Assembly: GCA_964446495.1 (NCBI GenBank)
Contig: CAYUOY010000001.1
Span: 1-64,000, forward strand
Reading direction: 5' to 3'
Source: JAADHU01 sp964446495
Lineage (GTDB): Bacteria > Pseudomonadota > Gammaproteobacteria > Steroidobacterales > Woeseiaceae
DNA length: 64,000 nucleotides
The position numbers and the translations under genes are program-made. Shown one piece after another: positions 8,264 to 15,487 of this stretch. The notes beneath the pieces are model-generated. The model searched no databases. It had not been told where the DNA came from and was given only the letters and a program-made list of their open reading frames with translations. The first letter of the stretch is position 1. The number at the start of each line of letters is the position of its first letter.

Positions 8264-9127
8264 ATGTTCACTTCAAGCGAAAATAACTACCGCGAATGGC
8301 GCGCCGCAAGGCTCGATCGCTATCCGCAAACAGCGGACGACCTGCTGATTGGTATCGGTGGGCTGACGGATGTGCTCGAAAGTGAAAAAACCGCCATTCT
8401 GGCGCTTTGCCGACGGGCCAATATGGCCATTTACCATTGCCCTGACCGGGCCGAGGGTCGGGATGCCGTGCGTGTATTCGCGGCAAATTTTGGTCTGCAT
8501 CGTCTGGATCACCACCTCTGCGCCAATGAAGATGGCGTGGCAGAACTCACCGTGGCCGGCGATGACAAACGTGCGGAGTATGTGCCGTACTCGAATCGCA
8601 GCCTGAGCTGGCATACTGATGGTTATTACAATGAAACAGCGCAGCAGGTACAAGCGGTGGTGCTGCATTGCGCACAGGATGCGGCCGAAGGTGGAATGTC
8701 GGCGGTGCTTGACCCGTACATTGCTTATATAAGGATGCGGGATGCCGATCCGGCCTTCATAATCGCATTCGAGCACCCCGAATGCATGACGATTCCGGCG
8801 AACAGGAGTGCAACGGATGAGATCCGAGCGGAAGTAAGTGGGCCGGTTTTCTCGTACCGGGATGCCGGTTCGGTGCTGCTCATGCGCTACAGTACGCGCA
8901 AGAAAAACATTCGCTGGCGCAATGATGCCGCGACCACGGCGGCCCGGGAGTTTTTGTCTGAGCTGCTCGCCGAGGAGCAGGGCCCGGTGCTACGTTTCCG
9001 CCTGAAGCCGGGGCAGGGCCTGATTTCCAACAATGTTCTGCATAATCGAACGGCTTTTGAGGATGATTCGGCGGCACCGCGCCTTCTCTATCGTGCTCGC
9101 TATTTCGACCGCATTGACCCAAGCTAG
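8264..9127 (+). CDS. TauD/TfdA-superfamily 2-oxoglutarate dioxygenase-like protein
   Basis: A 287-residue protein of the Fe(II)/2-oxoglutarate dioxygenase fold. It has the HxD iron pair in SWHTDGYY, a distal histidine in NNVLHNRTAFED and an arginine downstream (LLYRARYF) that could bind 2-oxoglutarate. The substrate is unknown. The track opens at a TTG at 8252, but the first ATG (8264) is the more natural start; neither has a strong ribosome site. It is the first gene of the plus-strand arm facing dsrA, so a role tied to sulfur oxidation or an organosulfur compound is possible but inferred only from position. Confidence 0.75.
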   Translation: MFTSSENNYREWRAARLDRYPQTADDLLIGIGGLTDVLESEKTAILALCRRANMAIYHCPDRAEGRDAVRVFAANFGLHRLDHHLCANEDGVAELTVAGDDKRAEYVPYSNRSLSWHTDGYYNETAQQVQAVVLHCAQDAAEGGMSAVLDPYIAYIRMRDADPAFIIAFEHPECMTIPANRSATDEIRAEVSGPVFSYRDAGSVLLMRYSTRKKNIRWRNDAATTAAREFLSELLAEEQGPVLRFRLKPGQGLISNNVLHNRTAFEDDSAAPRLLYRARYFDRIDPS

Positions 9128-9166
9128 TGCGCCAGCTTCCTACGTTTATAAACACAGGGCGATCAC

Positions 9167-9370
9167 GTGGATACCATTGAGGTCAATATTAGCGAGATCA
9201 TCATTCAGCATCCGGACATCAATTCCTTCAGCGAATTACTGGAAGCGGTACGCGGCATTACATCGGACAACATGCTGTTTCTTAGTTTTGATGTTAAACC
9301 TGACTACCGGGATACACCGCGTAACTGGCAGTGGCAATTGGAAGGCGCATTTGTCGGCGGAAAACGATGA
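9167..9370 (+). CDS. small conserved-looking hypothetical protein
   Basis: A 67-residue acidic protein starting at GTG 9167 with AGGGCGA upstream. It has no signal peptide, membrane segment or cysteine. Its stop overlaps the start of the next small gene (ATGA), which argues that it is real and co-translated. I do not recognise the family. It lies between the dioxygenase-like gene and cysG, in the arm facing the dsr operon. Confidence 0.6.
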   Translation: MDTIEVNISEIIIQHPDINSFSELLEAVRGITSDNMLFLSFDVKPDYRDTPRNWQWQLEGAFVGGKR

Positions 9371-9579
9371 GCGGCGAAACCGTGAAAAAACTGGATGATA
9401 TTGCGGCGCCGTATGGTCGCAAGGTCACCCTGGAAGATGTCGAGCACGACAGCGGCTTGCGAATGTTGCGCGTGCGTATCCGCGAGGGCGGTCGCTTCAC
9501 CATCCTGGATGTGGATGAAGACACCGCTACGCGCTGGGGCACAGTGATGAGCACCTGGGCCTGTAACGTGCGGCAATAG
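9367..9579 (+). CDS. small hypothetical protein upstream of cysG
   Basis: A 70-residue protein from ATG 9367, with GGCGG just upstream and a 4-bp overlap with the preceding gene. It contains VEHDSGLRMLRVRIREG and RFTILDVD, a compact beta-rich pattern that I associate, with low certainty, with an uncharacterised domain family (possibly DUF6967). No catalytic motif is evident. The overlap and the gap of 37 bp to cysG suggest one operon. Confidence 0.65.
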   Translation: MSGETVKKLDDIAAPYGRKVTLEDVEHDSGLRMLRVRIREGGRFTILDVDEDTATRWGTVMSTWACNVRQ

Positions 9580-9616
9580 CGTACTGACCAGCAGTTGTTA
9601 CGACAGGACACCGAGT

Positions 9617-11023
9617 TTGGATCACCTACCTGTATTTCTTAATGTAAAAGGCAAACGTGCCCTGGTCGTTGGCGGTGGAACGCTAGCGGCACGCAAAGCG
9701 GATCTCCTGCTGCGGGCCGGATGTGACCTGAATGTGGTAGCGGAGTCGCTGGAGGGCGATTTTGCTCGCTTTTTAGAAGACAAGCAGATCAGGCACAGTT
9801 CCGGGGAGCTTTGCGCGGCTGACCTTGAGGGTTGCGTCATTGCATTTGGCGCCTCTTCCGACGATGCGATTAACCAGCGATTGCACCAACTGGCGACAAC
9901 GGCAGGCATCCCGGTCAATGTGAGTGACAGGCCGGAGTATTGCGATTTTGTCATGCCGGCACTGGTTGACCGTTCGCCGCTGTTAGTGGCGATAGGGAGC
10001 GGAGGTACGACGCCGTTATTGACGCGCATGCTCAAAGCACGGTTTGAGACCAGCATACCGGCATCGTATGGCCGCCTGGCGGAATTCGCCGGTAGCTATC
10101 GAGATCGGGTCAAAGAGTCAATTCCGGACATAACCCGGCGACGCCGTTTTTGGGAAACCATGATCGATGGGCCGATTGCCGAGCATCTGTTTTCCGGCCA
10201 GCAGGAGCAGGCCACGGCATTGATGAATAACCTGCTCGAAGAAGCGGCGAGGGAGGGGGATAAGCCTCCGCGTGGGGAAGTGTACCTGGTGGGCACCGGA
10301 CCGGGTGATCCGGATCTGCTGACATTCCGCGCGCTGCGCCTGATGCAGCAAGCCGATGTGGTGTTGTATGACCGCTTGATCGGTGAAGGAATTCTCAATC
10401 TTGTACGCCGGGATGCCGAACGGATCTATGTTGGCAAGATGAAGCAGGATCACAGCGTTCCCCAGGAGGACATCAGCAAGATGTTGATTCAGCTAGCCCA
10501 GGAGGGGAAGCGTGTGTTGCGCCTTAAAGGCGGCGATCCGTTCGTGTTTGGACGAGGTGGCGAGGAGATCGAGACGCTTGCGGAGCATGGCGTGACCTTC
10601 CAGGTCATACCGGGAATTACGGCCGCCAATGGCTGTGCCGCCTATTCAGGCATTCCATTGACGCATCGCGATCATGCGCAGAGCTATGTCGTTGTTACCG
10701 GGCATGAGAAAGATGGCCAGCTCAATCTTAATTGGGAAAGCCTTATCCAGCCCCGCCAGACCGTGGTGGTTTATATGGGACTGACGTCACTTGGCACGAT
10801 CACCGAGGGTTTCGTAGGCAATGGTGCGGATCCGGCAACGCCGGCCGCCGTTATTGAAAAAGGCACGCGAGCGGGTCAGCGAGTCATCACCGGCACACTG
10901 GAAACGCTTGCGGAAAAGTCCGATGCTGCTGAGATCGAGAGTCCTGCGCTGATTATTATCGGCAGTGTGGTGACATTGCGCGAGCAGCTTTCCTGGTTCG
11001 CGAATACGGAGTTAGAACGATGA
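9617..11023 (+). CDS. cysG: CysG, siroheme synthase (uroporphyrinogen-III methyltransferase / precorrin-2 dehydrogenase / ferrochelatase)
   Basis: Trifunctional enzyme that converts uroporphyrinogen III to siroheme, the cofactor of DsrAB. The 468 residues have the N-terminal dehydrogenase/ferrochelatase half (NAD fold VVGGGTLAARKA, near residue 17) and the C-terminal SAM methyltransferase half (VYLVGTGPGDPDLLT near residue 222; LRLKGGDPFVFGRGGEE near 302). The start is a TTG: the residues that follow (DHLPVFLNVKGK) match the very N-terminus of other CysG proteins, and no ATG fits. It overlaps the next gene by 4 bp. Its position beside dsr suggests dedicated siroheme supply. Confidence 0.96.
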   Translation: MDHLPVFLNVKGKRALVVGGGTLAARKADLLLRAGCDLNVVAESLEGDFARFLEDKQIRHSSGELCAADLEGCVIAFGASSDDAINQRLHQLATTAGIPVNVSDRPEYCDFVMPALVDRSPLLVAIGSGGTTPLLTRMLKARFETSIPASYGRLAEFAGSYRDRVKESIPDITRRRRFWETMIDGPIAEHLFSGQQEQATALMNNLLEEAAREGDKPPRGEVYLVGTGPGDPDLLTFRALRLMQQADVVLYDRLIGEGILNLVRRDAERIYVGKMKQDHSVPQEDISKMLIQLAQEGKRVLRLKGGDPFVFGRGGEEIETLAEHGVTFQVIPGITAANGCAAYSGIPLTHRDHAQSYVVVTGHEKDGQLNLNWESLIQPRQTVVVYMGLTSLGTITEGFVGNGADPATPAAVIEKGTRAGQRVITGTLETLAEKSDAAEIESPALIIIGSVVTLREQLSWFANTELER

Positions 11024-11649
11024 GTGAGGCACTGACATATCTTATAAAGAATCGTCCCGAGGCGATGAAGTCGTATTTTTCTTTCATCAAGGAGGCGGGC
11101 AAGCACCTCGATCCGAAAACCCGTTCGCTGATATCGATCATCACCAAAGTGGACAGCCAGACGGAAGGCGGTCTGCGACAGTATTTGCCTCGAGCGCTTC
11201 GCGATGGTGCGACACCCGATGAGATACTCGACGCGATTCTCATGGCCTTCCCTACGCTGGGCCTGGCCAAAATCGTATGGGCGATGGATATCCTGCTTGA
11301 TATGGATATCCCCGAGTTTCGCACTGAATTGCTGGGTATCGAGCCGGACTGGCACGATTTGATCAGCTGCGCCGATGTCGCTGATGGTGATATTACCTAT
11401 GTCGAAGACTGTGATGGACGAAGCGTCTTCATCTATCGGTCAGGCGAGGACTATCGGATATACGACAGTCGTTGCCCCCACCAGGTGACCAACATTCCAC
11501 GCCTGGCACTGGAAGGTAACTGTCTTACTTGCCCGAAACATCAATGGGTCTTCGACGTCACTACCGGTGAGTGCATTAAGAAAGGTAGCCGGCCTTTGAA
11601 TCAGTTCGAAGGACGAATCGAGAATGAACGACTGCAAGCATATTGGTAG
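11020..11649 (+). CDS. AhpD/CMD-like domain fused to a Rieske ferredoxin domain
   Basis: A 209-residue fusion. Residues 1-100 are helical and resemble carboxymuconolactone decarboxylase/AhpD-like proteins (DPKTRSLISIITKV, GATPDEILDAILMAFPTLG) but without the CxxC redox pair. Residues 115-205 form a Rieske [2Fe-2S] domain with C152-P-H154 and C171-P-K-H174. It probably carries one electron for a redox step; partner unknown. The start overlaps the cysG stop (ATGA), so it is co-translated with siroheme synthase. The link to the Dsr pathway is inferred from context. Confidence 0.8.
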   Translation: MSEALTYLIKNRPEAMKSYFSFIKEAGKHLDPKTRSLISIITKVDSQTEGGLRQYLPRALRDGATPDEILDAILMAFPTLGLAKIVWAMDILLDMDIPEFRTELLGIEPDWHDLISCADVADGDITYVEDCDGRSVFIYRSGEDYRIYDSRCPHQVTNIPRLALEGNCLTCPKHQWVFDVTTGECIKKGSRPLNQFEGRIENERLQAYW

Positions 11650-11712
11650 TGGGATGCAGCGTAAGTACTTAGATCTTATGAGAATACCTCCTGTTCCCGG
11701 CTGCCGACAATT

Positions 11713-11738
11713 CTAATATTCAGATATGCTAATATTCA
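11713..11738 (+). promoter_or_regulatory. tandem CTAATATTCA direct repeats upstream of dsrE2
   Basis: CTAATATTCA occurs at 11713-11722 and again at 11729-11738, a 16-base period, about 45-70 bases before the dsrE2 start. Each copy holds the self-complementary core AATATT. AT-rich repeats like this are plausible operators for a sulfur-responsive ArsR-type repressor, but no such regulator gene is in the window and the assignment is inference. Confidence 0.4.
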
Positions 11739-11780
11739 TCGAGTGGGTGCAAGAACCCTGGATTCGAGAGGTGCAAGGCC

Positions 11781-12332
11781 ATGTCAAGTGAAGCTAAGAT
11801 CGTAACTGAACAGACCCAAGATGCCGCCAGTGTGGCGCCGGCCGCCGTTCCTGAAGAAAAGGGTATGTGCATCATCGTGACCAAAGGCAGCCTGGACTGG
11901 GCGTACCCCCCGTTTATCCTCGCGACCACCGCGGCGGCAATGGGACTGCCGGTCACCATGTTTTTTACATTTTATGGTTTGCCGCTGTTGCTCAAAAAAC
12001 TCAATCTGCAGATGACAACGGCCGGAAATCCGGCCATGAAGATGCCCATGATGGGTGCGCACATCGGTTTGCCGAACATTTTGACGGCTATTCCGGGCGT
12101 TGATGCCGCCTGCTCCAAGATGATGAAAAACATGATGAGCCAAAAAGGTATCGCGCCGATTGAAGATTTGCGAGAGATGGCTGTCGATGCTGAGGTACGA
12201 ATGATCGCCTGCCAAATGACCATGGATTTGTTCGAATATTCGCTCGATGAAATGATCGAAGGACCGGAATTGGGTGGTGCCGCGACGTATGTCGAGGCGG
12301 CCAGCCAAGCACACATCAATTTGTTTATTTAG
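11781..12332 (+). CDS. dsrE2: DsrE2-type sulfur transferase (DsrE/F/H-like, membrane-associated)
   Basis: A 183-residue DsrE-family protein of the larger DsrE2 type. A hydrophobic stretch at about residues 45-72 fits membrane association, and Cys144 in MIACQMTMDLF sits in the conserved DsrE2 motif; Cys111 is a second candidate. It is known to work with rhodanese and TusA in moving sulfane sulfur toward Dsr or sHdr pathways. tusA follows 140 bp downstream. GAGAGGTGCAAGGCC before the ATG provides the ribosome site. DsrE2 plus TusA beside a dsr operon is a recurring set in sulfur oxidisers. Confidence 0.88.
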   Translation: MSSEAKIVTEQTQDAASVAPAAVPEEKGMCIIVTKGSLDWAYPPFILATTAAAMGLPVTMFFTFYGLPLLLKKLNLQMTTAGNPAMKMPMMGAHIGLPNILTAIPGVDAACSKMMKNMMSQKGIAPIEDLREMAVDAEVRMIACQMTMDLFEYSLDEMIEGPELGGAATYVEAASQAHINLFI

Positions 12333-12356
12333 GAAGATCGGGGTTGACTGGATTGT

Positions 12357-12374
12357 GCATCAGGTCGCGCTCCA
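12357..12374 (+). repeat. single arm copy of the dsrC-dsrM repeat
   Basis: The run GCATCAGGTCGCGCTCC, here just after the dsrE2 stop, is identical to part of the left arm at 4173-4200. No complementary arm is present nearby, so it is a half element or a decayed copy. Both copies lie downstream of sulfur-carrier genes. Confidence 0.5.
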
Positions 12375-12472
12375 GGCGTTTTTCTATCAGCGCTCTTGCG
12401 GGTGTGCATCCCGATAAACCCAAAACCTGACAATTACTACTTACGAAAACAAAAGATCGGAGCAAGAATAAA

Positions 12473-12703
12473 ATGGCTGACCAAACTCTTGATGCGAGAG
12501 GGCTGAATTGCCCACTGCCCATTCTTAAAGCCAGAAAGGCCCTCAAGGACGTTCCAGCAGGTGGGACGCTGGAAATAATTTCCACCGATCCCGGTTCAGT
12601 TGCTGATTTTGAGGCGTTCTGTCGCCAGACGGGCAATGAACTGATGGAATCCACCAGCGACGATTCCGAGTATCGATTCCTTATTAAACGCCCGGCCGCA
12701 TAA
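12473..12703 (+). CDS. tusA: TusA, sulfur-carrier protein
   Basis: A 76-residue sulfur carrier with the family motif CPLP (Cys13 in ARGLNCPLPILKARKAL). TusA takes persulfide sulfur from rhodaneses or DsrE2 and hands it to DsrEFH. CGGAGCAAGAATAAA before the ATG supplies the ribosome site. It sits 140 bp after dsrE2 in the same direction and probably shares its transcript. With DsrE2, DsrEFH and DsrC all within 12 kb, the complete cytoplasmic sulfur relay is local. Confidence 0.95.
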   Translation: MADQTLDARGLNCPLPILKARKALKDVPAGGTLEIISTDPGSVADFEAFCRQTGNELMESTSDDSEYRFLIKRPAA

Positions 12704-12873
12704 ACGAGACAGCTCAGTGGTGCCGGGAAATTTCTCAGCACCGCTCGCAAATCGTAGGTGATTGTCGCGATTCGCAGAATATATTCAAGCGCCGATCGTG
12801 GTCTGATTTCGAGCGGACCGGATGCAACAATGGCGGGTCGTGTTGCATCAGCCTGACCGGTTTTGAGGCCCGC

Positions 12874-14037
12874 CTACTGATTCCACCAGCGGCGAGATGA
12901 TTGCCTGTCCCGCTTCGAAAAGCGCATGTCGATCTGCAGCATCAGCACGCGTAGTGACGTGCCGGCCAGGCGTCGCCACAAGCGGTTGTACCATTTGCTG
13001 AAATCGCGGTTGTAGGGACAAACCCGGATACAGATTGAACAGTCTGAATTCTGTCCCGCCCAGAAACGAAAACACTTTTCCGCGTGCGTTGTCCACTTCA
13101 GCACGCCGCGCAGATTCGAAATGCTGTGTGCTTTACGCGAAGGGGCCTCGGTCGGTATGGCCTTGGGTGGGCAGGCATTGCTGCAGCGCTGGCAAATATC
13201 GCAAAATTCCTTCACACCGAAACGTTTGGGTTGATCCACCTGCAAAGGCATGTTCGTGAATATTTTTCCGAGCCGCAATCGCGGTCCGTATTCCTCGGTG
13301 ATCAGCAGGCTATGGCGGCCCACTTCGCCCAGTCCGGCCTGCACGGCAAGTGGGATCGGCAAGGCAGAATCGTTCATCGATGCGACCGCCTCGTAGCCGA
13401 GGTTGCGAATGTATTGTGCGAGTGTAAGAAGGATCACGGTGTCGTGTGTGTAGCCCATTCCCGTTGCTGATCCAGACAAAGCCGATGGCACAGTCGCGGT
13501 CAGGCCCTGGTCCATGGGTTCAGCTACCATGATGACAAACGGCAAATTGTCCGGTATGTCGACGGGCTTGCTTTGTTGAGTTCTTTCGCTGTATCGGGTG
13601 CTGTAGATCCAGCGCTCGTCATATTCACAGACGCCAACCAGGCCGGCCCCGATCGACGCTGCAGCCTTCCGCAGATTGGCACTTGCCTCCGCTGGCGACG
13701 CGAAGGAATAGGGTTCTGGCCAGCCTTCGGCCTGGGCGGTAAAGGTGTCGAAGAAACCCTCTTTGCGATCATCATTTTCGCGCCGCAAATCACGAATCAG
13801 GTTAGTGACATGCCAGGTCGCATTTCTGAGGGCATAGTCGCGTTGGCTAAAACCATCGGCCTTACGGGCGCGGGCATTGGGCATGTGGTGGCCCTGGAAA
13901 AAAGCCGTCGCTCGCTTGCTCTTGATCTCCGGATCCCATTCGGAGCGACAATAAATCTCGTTGCGTTGCTCGAAGCGTGAAAACTCCGCAGAAATGTCGA
14001 AGCCGGTTTTCAAATCGATGGGTTTTTTCTGTGGCAC
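12874..14037 (-). CDS. reductive-dehalogenase/QueG-like corrinoid iron-sulfur protein
   Basis: About 387 residues from GTG 14037, which has AAAGGAAC upstream; a TTG at 14061 also keeps the frame open. The C-terminal part carries two [4Fe-4S] motifs, CDICQRCSNACPP (CX2CX2CX3CP) and C-X10-CSICIRVCPY. Between roughly residues 200 and 275 the pattern NDSALPIPLAVQAGLGEVG followed by GPRLRLGKIFTNMPL resembles the cobalamin-binding core of reductive dehalogenases and epoxyqueuosine reductase. There is no twin-arginine signal, so it is cytoplasmic, unlike respiratory RdhA. Substrate unknown. It is convergent with tusA and stands alone. Confidence 0.75.
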   Translation of the reverse strand: MPQKKPIDLKTGFDISAEFSRFEQRNEIYCRSEWDPEIKSKRATAFFQGHHMPNARARKADGFSQRDYALRNATWHVTNLIRDLRRENDDRKEGFFDTFTAQAEGWPEPYSFASPAEASANLRKAAASIGAGLVGVCEYDERWIYSTRYSERTQQSKPVDIPDNLPFVIMVAEPMDQGLTATVPSALSGSATGMGYTHDTVILLTLAQYIRNLGYEAVASMNDSALPIPLAVQAGLGEVGRHSLLITEEYGPRLRLGKIFTNMPLQVDQPKRFGVKEFCDICQRCSNACPPKAIPTEAPSRKAHSISNLRGVLKWTTHAEKCFRFWAGQNSDCSICIRVCPYNRDFSKWYNRLWRRLAGTSLRVLMLQIDMRFSKRDRQSSRRWWNQ

Positions 14038-14064
14038 GAAATCAGTTCCTTTTGGTGGCAATAT

Positions 14065-14300
14065 CTACGGAGAACCTGGGTAGACGATGTTGCCATCCAT
14101 AACGGTCATTAACGCTTTTATGCTATGAATCCTGATAGCATCCAGCCCGAAGAGAATGCTGTCAAGAACAACAAGATGGACCTTCGCGCCGACTGCAAGG
14201 ATGCCAGTTTCACCGTCCATGTGCAGTTGGTATGCCGCGTCTATGGTATTGCCATGAATCAGGAAAGCGATTTCCAGGCGCCCGCTCTCCTTCGACCGTT
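14065..14300 (-). pseudogene. 3' remnant of an amidohydrolase (family 3, YtcJ-like)
   Basis: On the minus strand, one frame ending at TAG 14065-14067 encodes a segment with NTIDAAYQLHMDGETG, then VGAKVHLVVLD and ALMTVMDGNIVY. This matches the C-terminal end of amidohydrolase_3 enzymes (NAAYQLHxExxxGSxxxGKxADLVVLD). The conserved metal-binding body is missing upstream, so only about the last 70 residues survive. It sits directly in front of the reductive-dehalogenase-like gene and is best read as a deletion scar. Confidence 0.65.
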
Positions 14301-14637
14301 TCGCCCTGCGTGTTGAACAATGCAGACGCCGGTGCTATTTTGCGACGCGTGCGCGGCAGCCCTTCTCCTGGGAGCGGGAGACGACCGTCGGCCGCAAGAA
14401 TTGTCTGAGCGTTTCTGGTGGGAGTGTTAGTGGCTGAGGTGGACGAAGAGTTACGTGCCTGGCGGAATGTGGATCAGGTCGATGATTCGTTTGAGAAAAT
14501 TGGAGAAGAAACTGGACGTTCTTGCGACAAAGTTGTTGCAGCAATGAACCGCTGCGCGATTCGAACCTGCAAGATAGAGTACTTGTTGTACGACAAAGAA
14601 GCACGAGTTGTTGCGTGTGATTGACGTGCAGAAAAAA
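14301..14637. other. unassigned stretch between the amidohydrolase remnant and the membrane-protein gene
   Basis: Short frames exist on the plus strand (14418-14624, 68 codons, and a lysine/leucine-rich frame around 14471-14544), but none has a convincing start, ribosome site or recognisable motif. I see no repeat, terminator or RNA gene here. Confidence 0.4.
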
Positions 14638-15459
14638 ATGATCGGCCCGGTTGTCTTTCGAATATTCAAGTACTCGATATACTGCCTGCTCGCCTACAAC
14701 ATTTGGTTGTTCTTTCTTGAAGACTTTGCGGCCAGCGCCGAAACATTCACAGCTGGGGTGACATGGCGAGATGTTGTCGAGGCGTATTCTGCAACGATCG
14801 ATACACTGGCCTGGGTCGTTCTGCTGCTGTTGTTCGAGCTGGAGACGGCGGTTATTCCGGATGAAAAGCTGCAGGGATCACTCAAATGGTCTCTGAGTAT
14901 ATTGCGCGGTGTGTGTTACCTGTTTATCGTTTACGCTTTCTACGGCTATGTCCTGAAATTGCTTTTCGTCACAAACCTGGAGCCATTTTCAGTTGCGGAT
15001 CTTTGCTCGTTGATCGGCACGGAATTTACGTATACGGAAACCTTGAACAAGTATTTGTCCTTCACCCCGGAATCATGCCAGGCGATGCAGGGTGCTCCCC
15101 TGCAGCAAATCGTCGGCACGCAAGTAGTGGGAACTCCGGAGCAGTTTTCGCTGGTCTATTCGCTGGCGTTGACAGATATTATTAATGCCGCGAATTGGTT
15201 GGTGATTGTTGTAGTATTGGAGGCTGAAGTCTGGTTTCAGATAAATGGCCGTCTCAGCGATCGCAAGCTGAAGGCCAATAAATACCTCAAGGGTTTTTTG
15301 TACAGCATCTTGTTCGGCTGCGCTGTGTATTGGGGGGTTGAGGGTGGATTGCTGGAGTTTTGGGATGCGACATTGTGGTTGCTAGCGTTTATTTTCATCG
15401 AGATGAACATATTCGAGTGGCAAGCCGAAACGACGGCAGAGGAGCCATTGCCCTGTTGA
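14638..15459 (+). CDS. uncharacterised multi-pass membrane protein
   Basis: A roughly 273-residue inner-membrane protein with about five to six hydrophobic segments, including an N-terminal one (residues 8-25 from ATG 14638), LAWVVLLLLF near residue 60, a pair around residues 80-105 and two or three in the last 80 residues. Acidic residues fall within or beside helices (LLLLFELETAVI, VVLEAEVWF, FIFIEMNIFEW). No family is recognised. The frame is open upstream to TTG 14608 and GTG 14620, so the start is uncertain. A NYN-domain gene follows after 28 bp and may be cotranscribed. Confidence 0.7.
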   Translation: MIGPVVFRIFKYSIYCLLAYNIWLFFLEDFAASAETFTAGVTWRDVVEAYSATIDTLAWVVLLLLFELETAVIPDEKLQGSLKWSLSILRGVCYLFIVYAFYGYVLKLLFVTNLEPFSVADLCSLIGTEFTYTETLNKYLSFTPESCQAMQGAPLQQIVGTQVVGTPEQFSLVYSLALTDIINAANWLVIVVVLEAEVWFQINGRLSDRKLKANKYLKGFLYSILFGCAVYWGVEGGLLEFWDATLWLLAFIFIEMNIFEWQAETTAEEPLPC

Positions 15460-15487
15460 CTGAAGATATTTTGCCAGGAAGAACGTT

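Noticed and set aside
9033..9398. 121-codon plus frame overlapping the dioxygenase end and the small gene at 9167
   Set aside because: It overlaps two better supported frames and has no recognisable composition or motif.
12718..12755. Imperfect inverted repeat (AGTGGTGC/GCACCGCT) after tusA as a terminator
   Set aside because: One mismatch, a long loop and no T-run; too weak to list.
14125..14316. Plus-strand 63-codon frame
   Set aside because: It is antisense to a minus-strand frame with clear amidohydrolase motifs and has no ribosome site.
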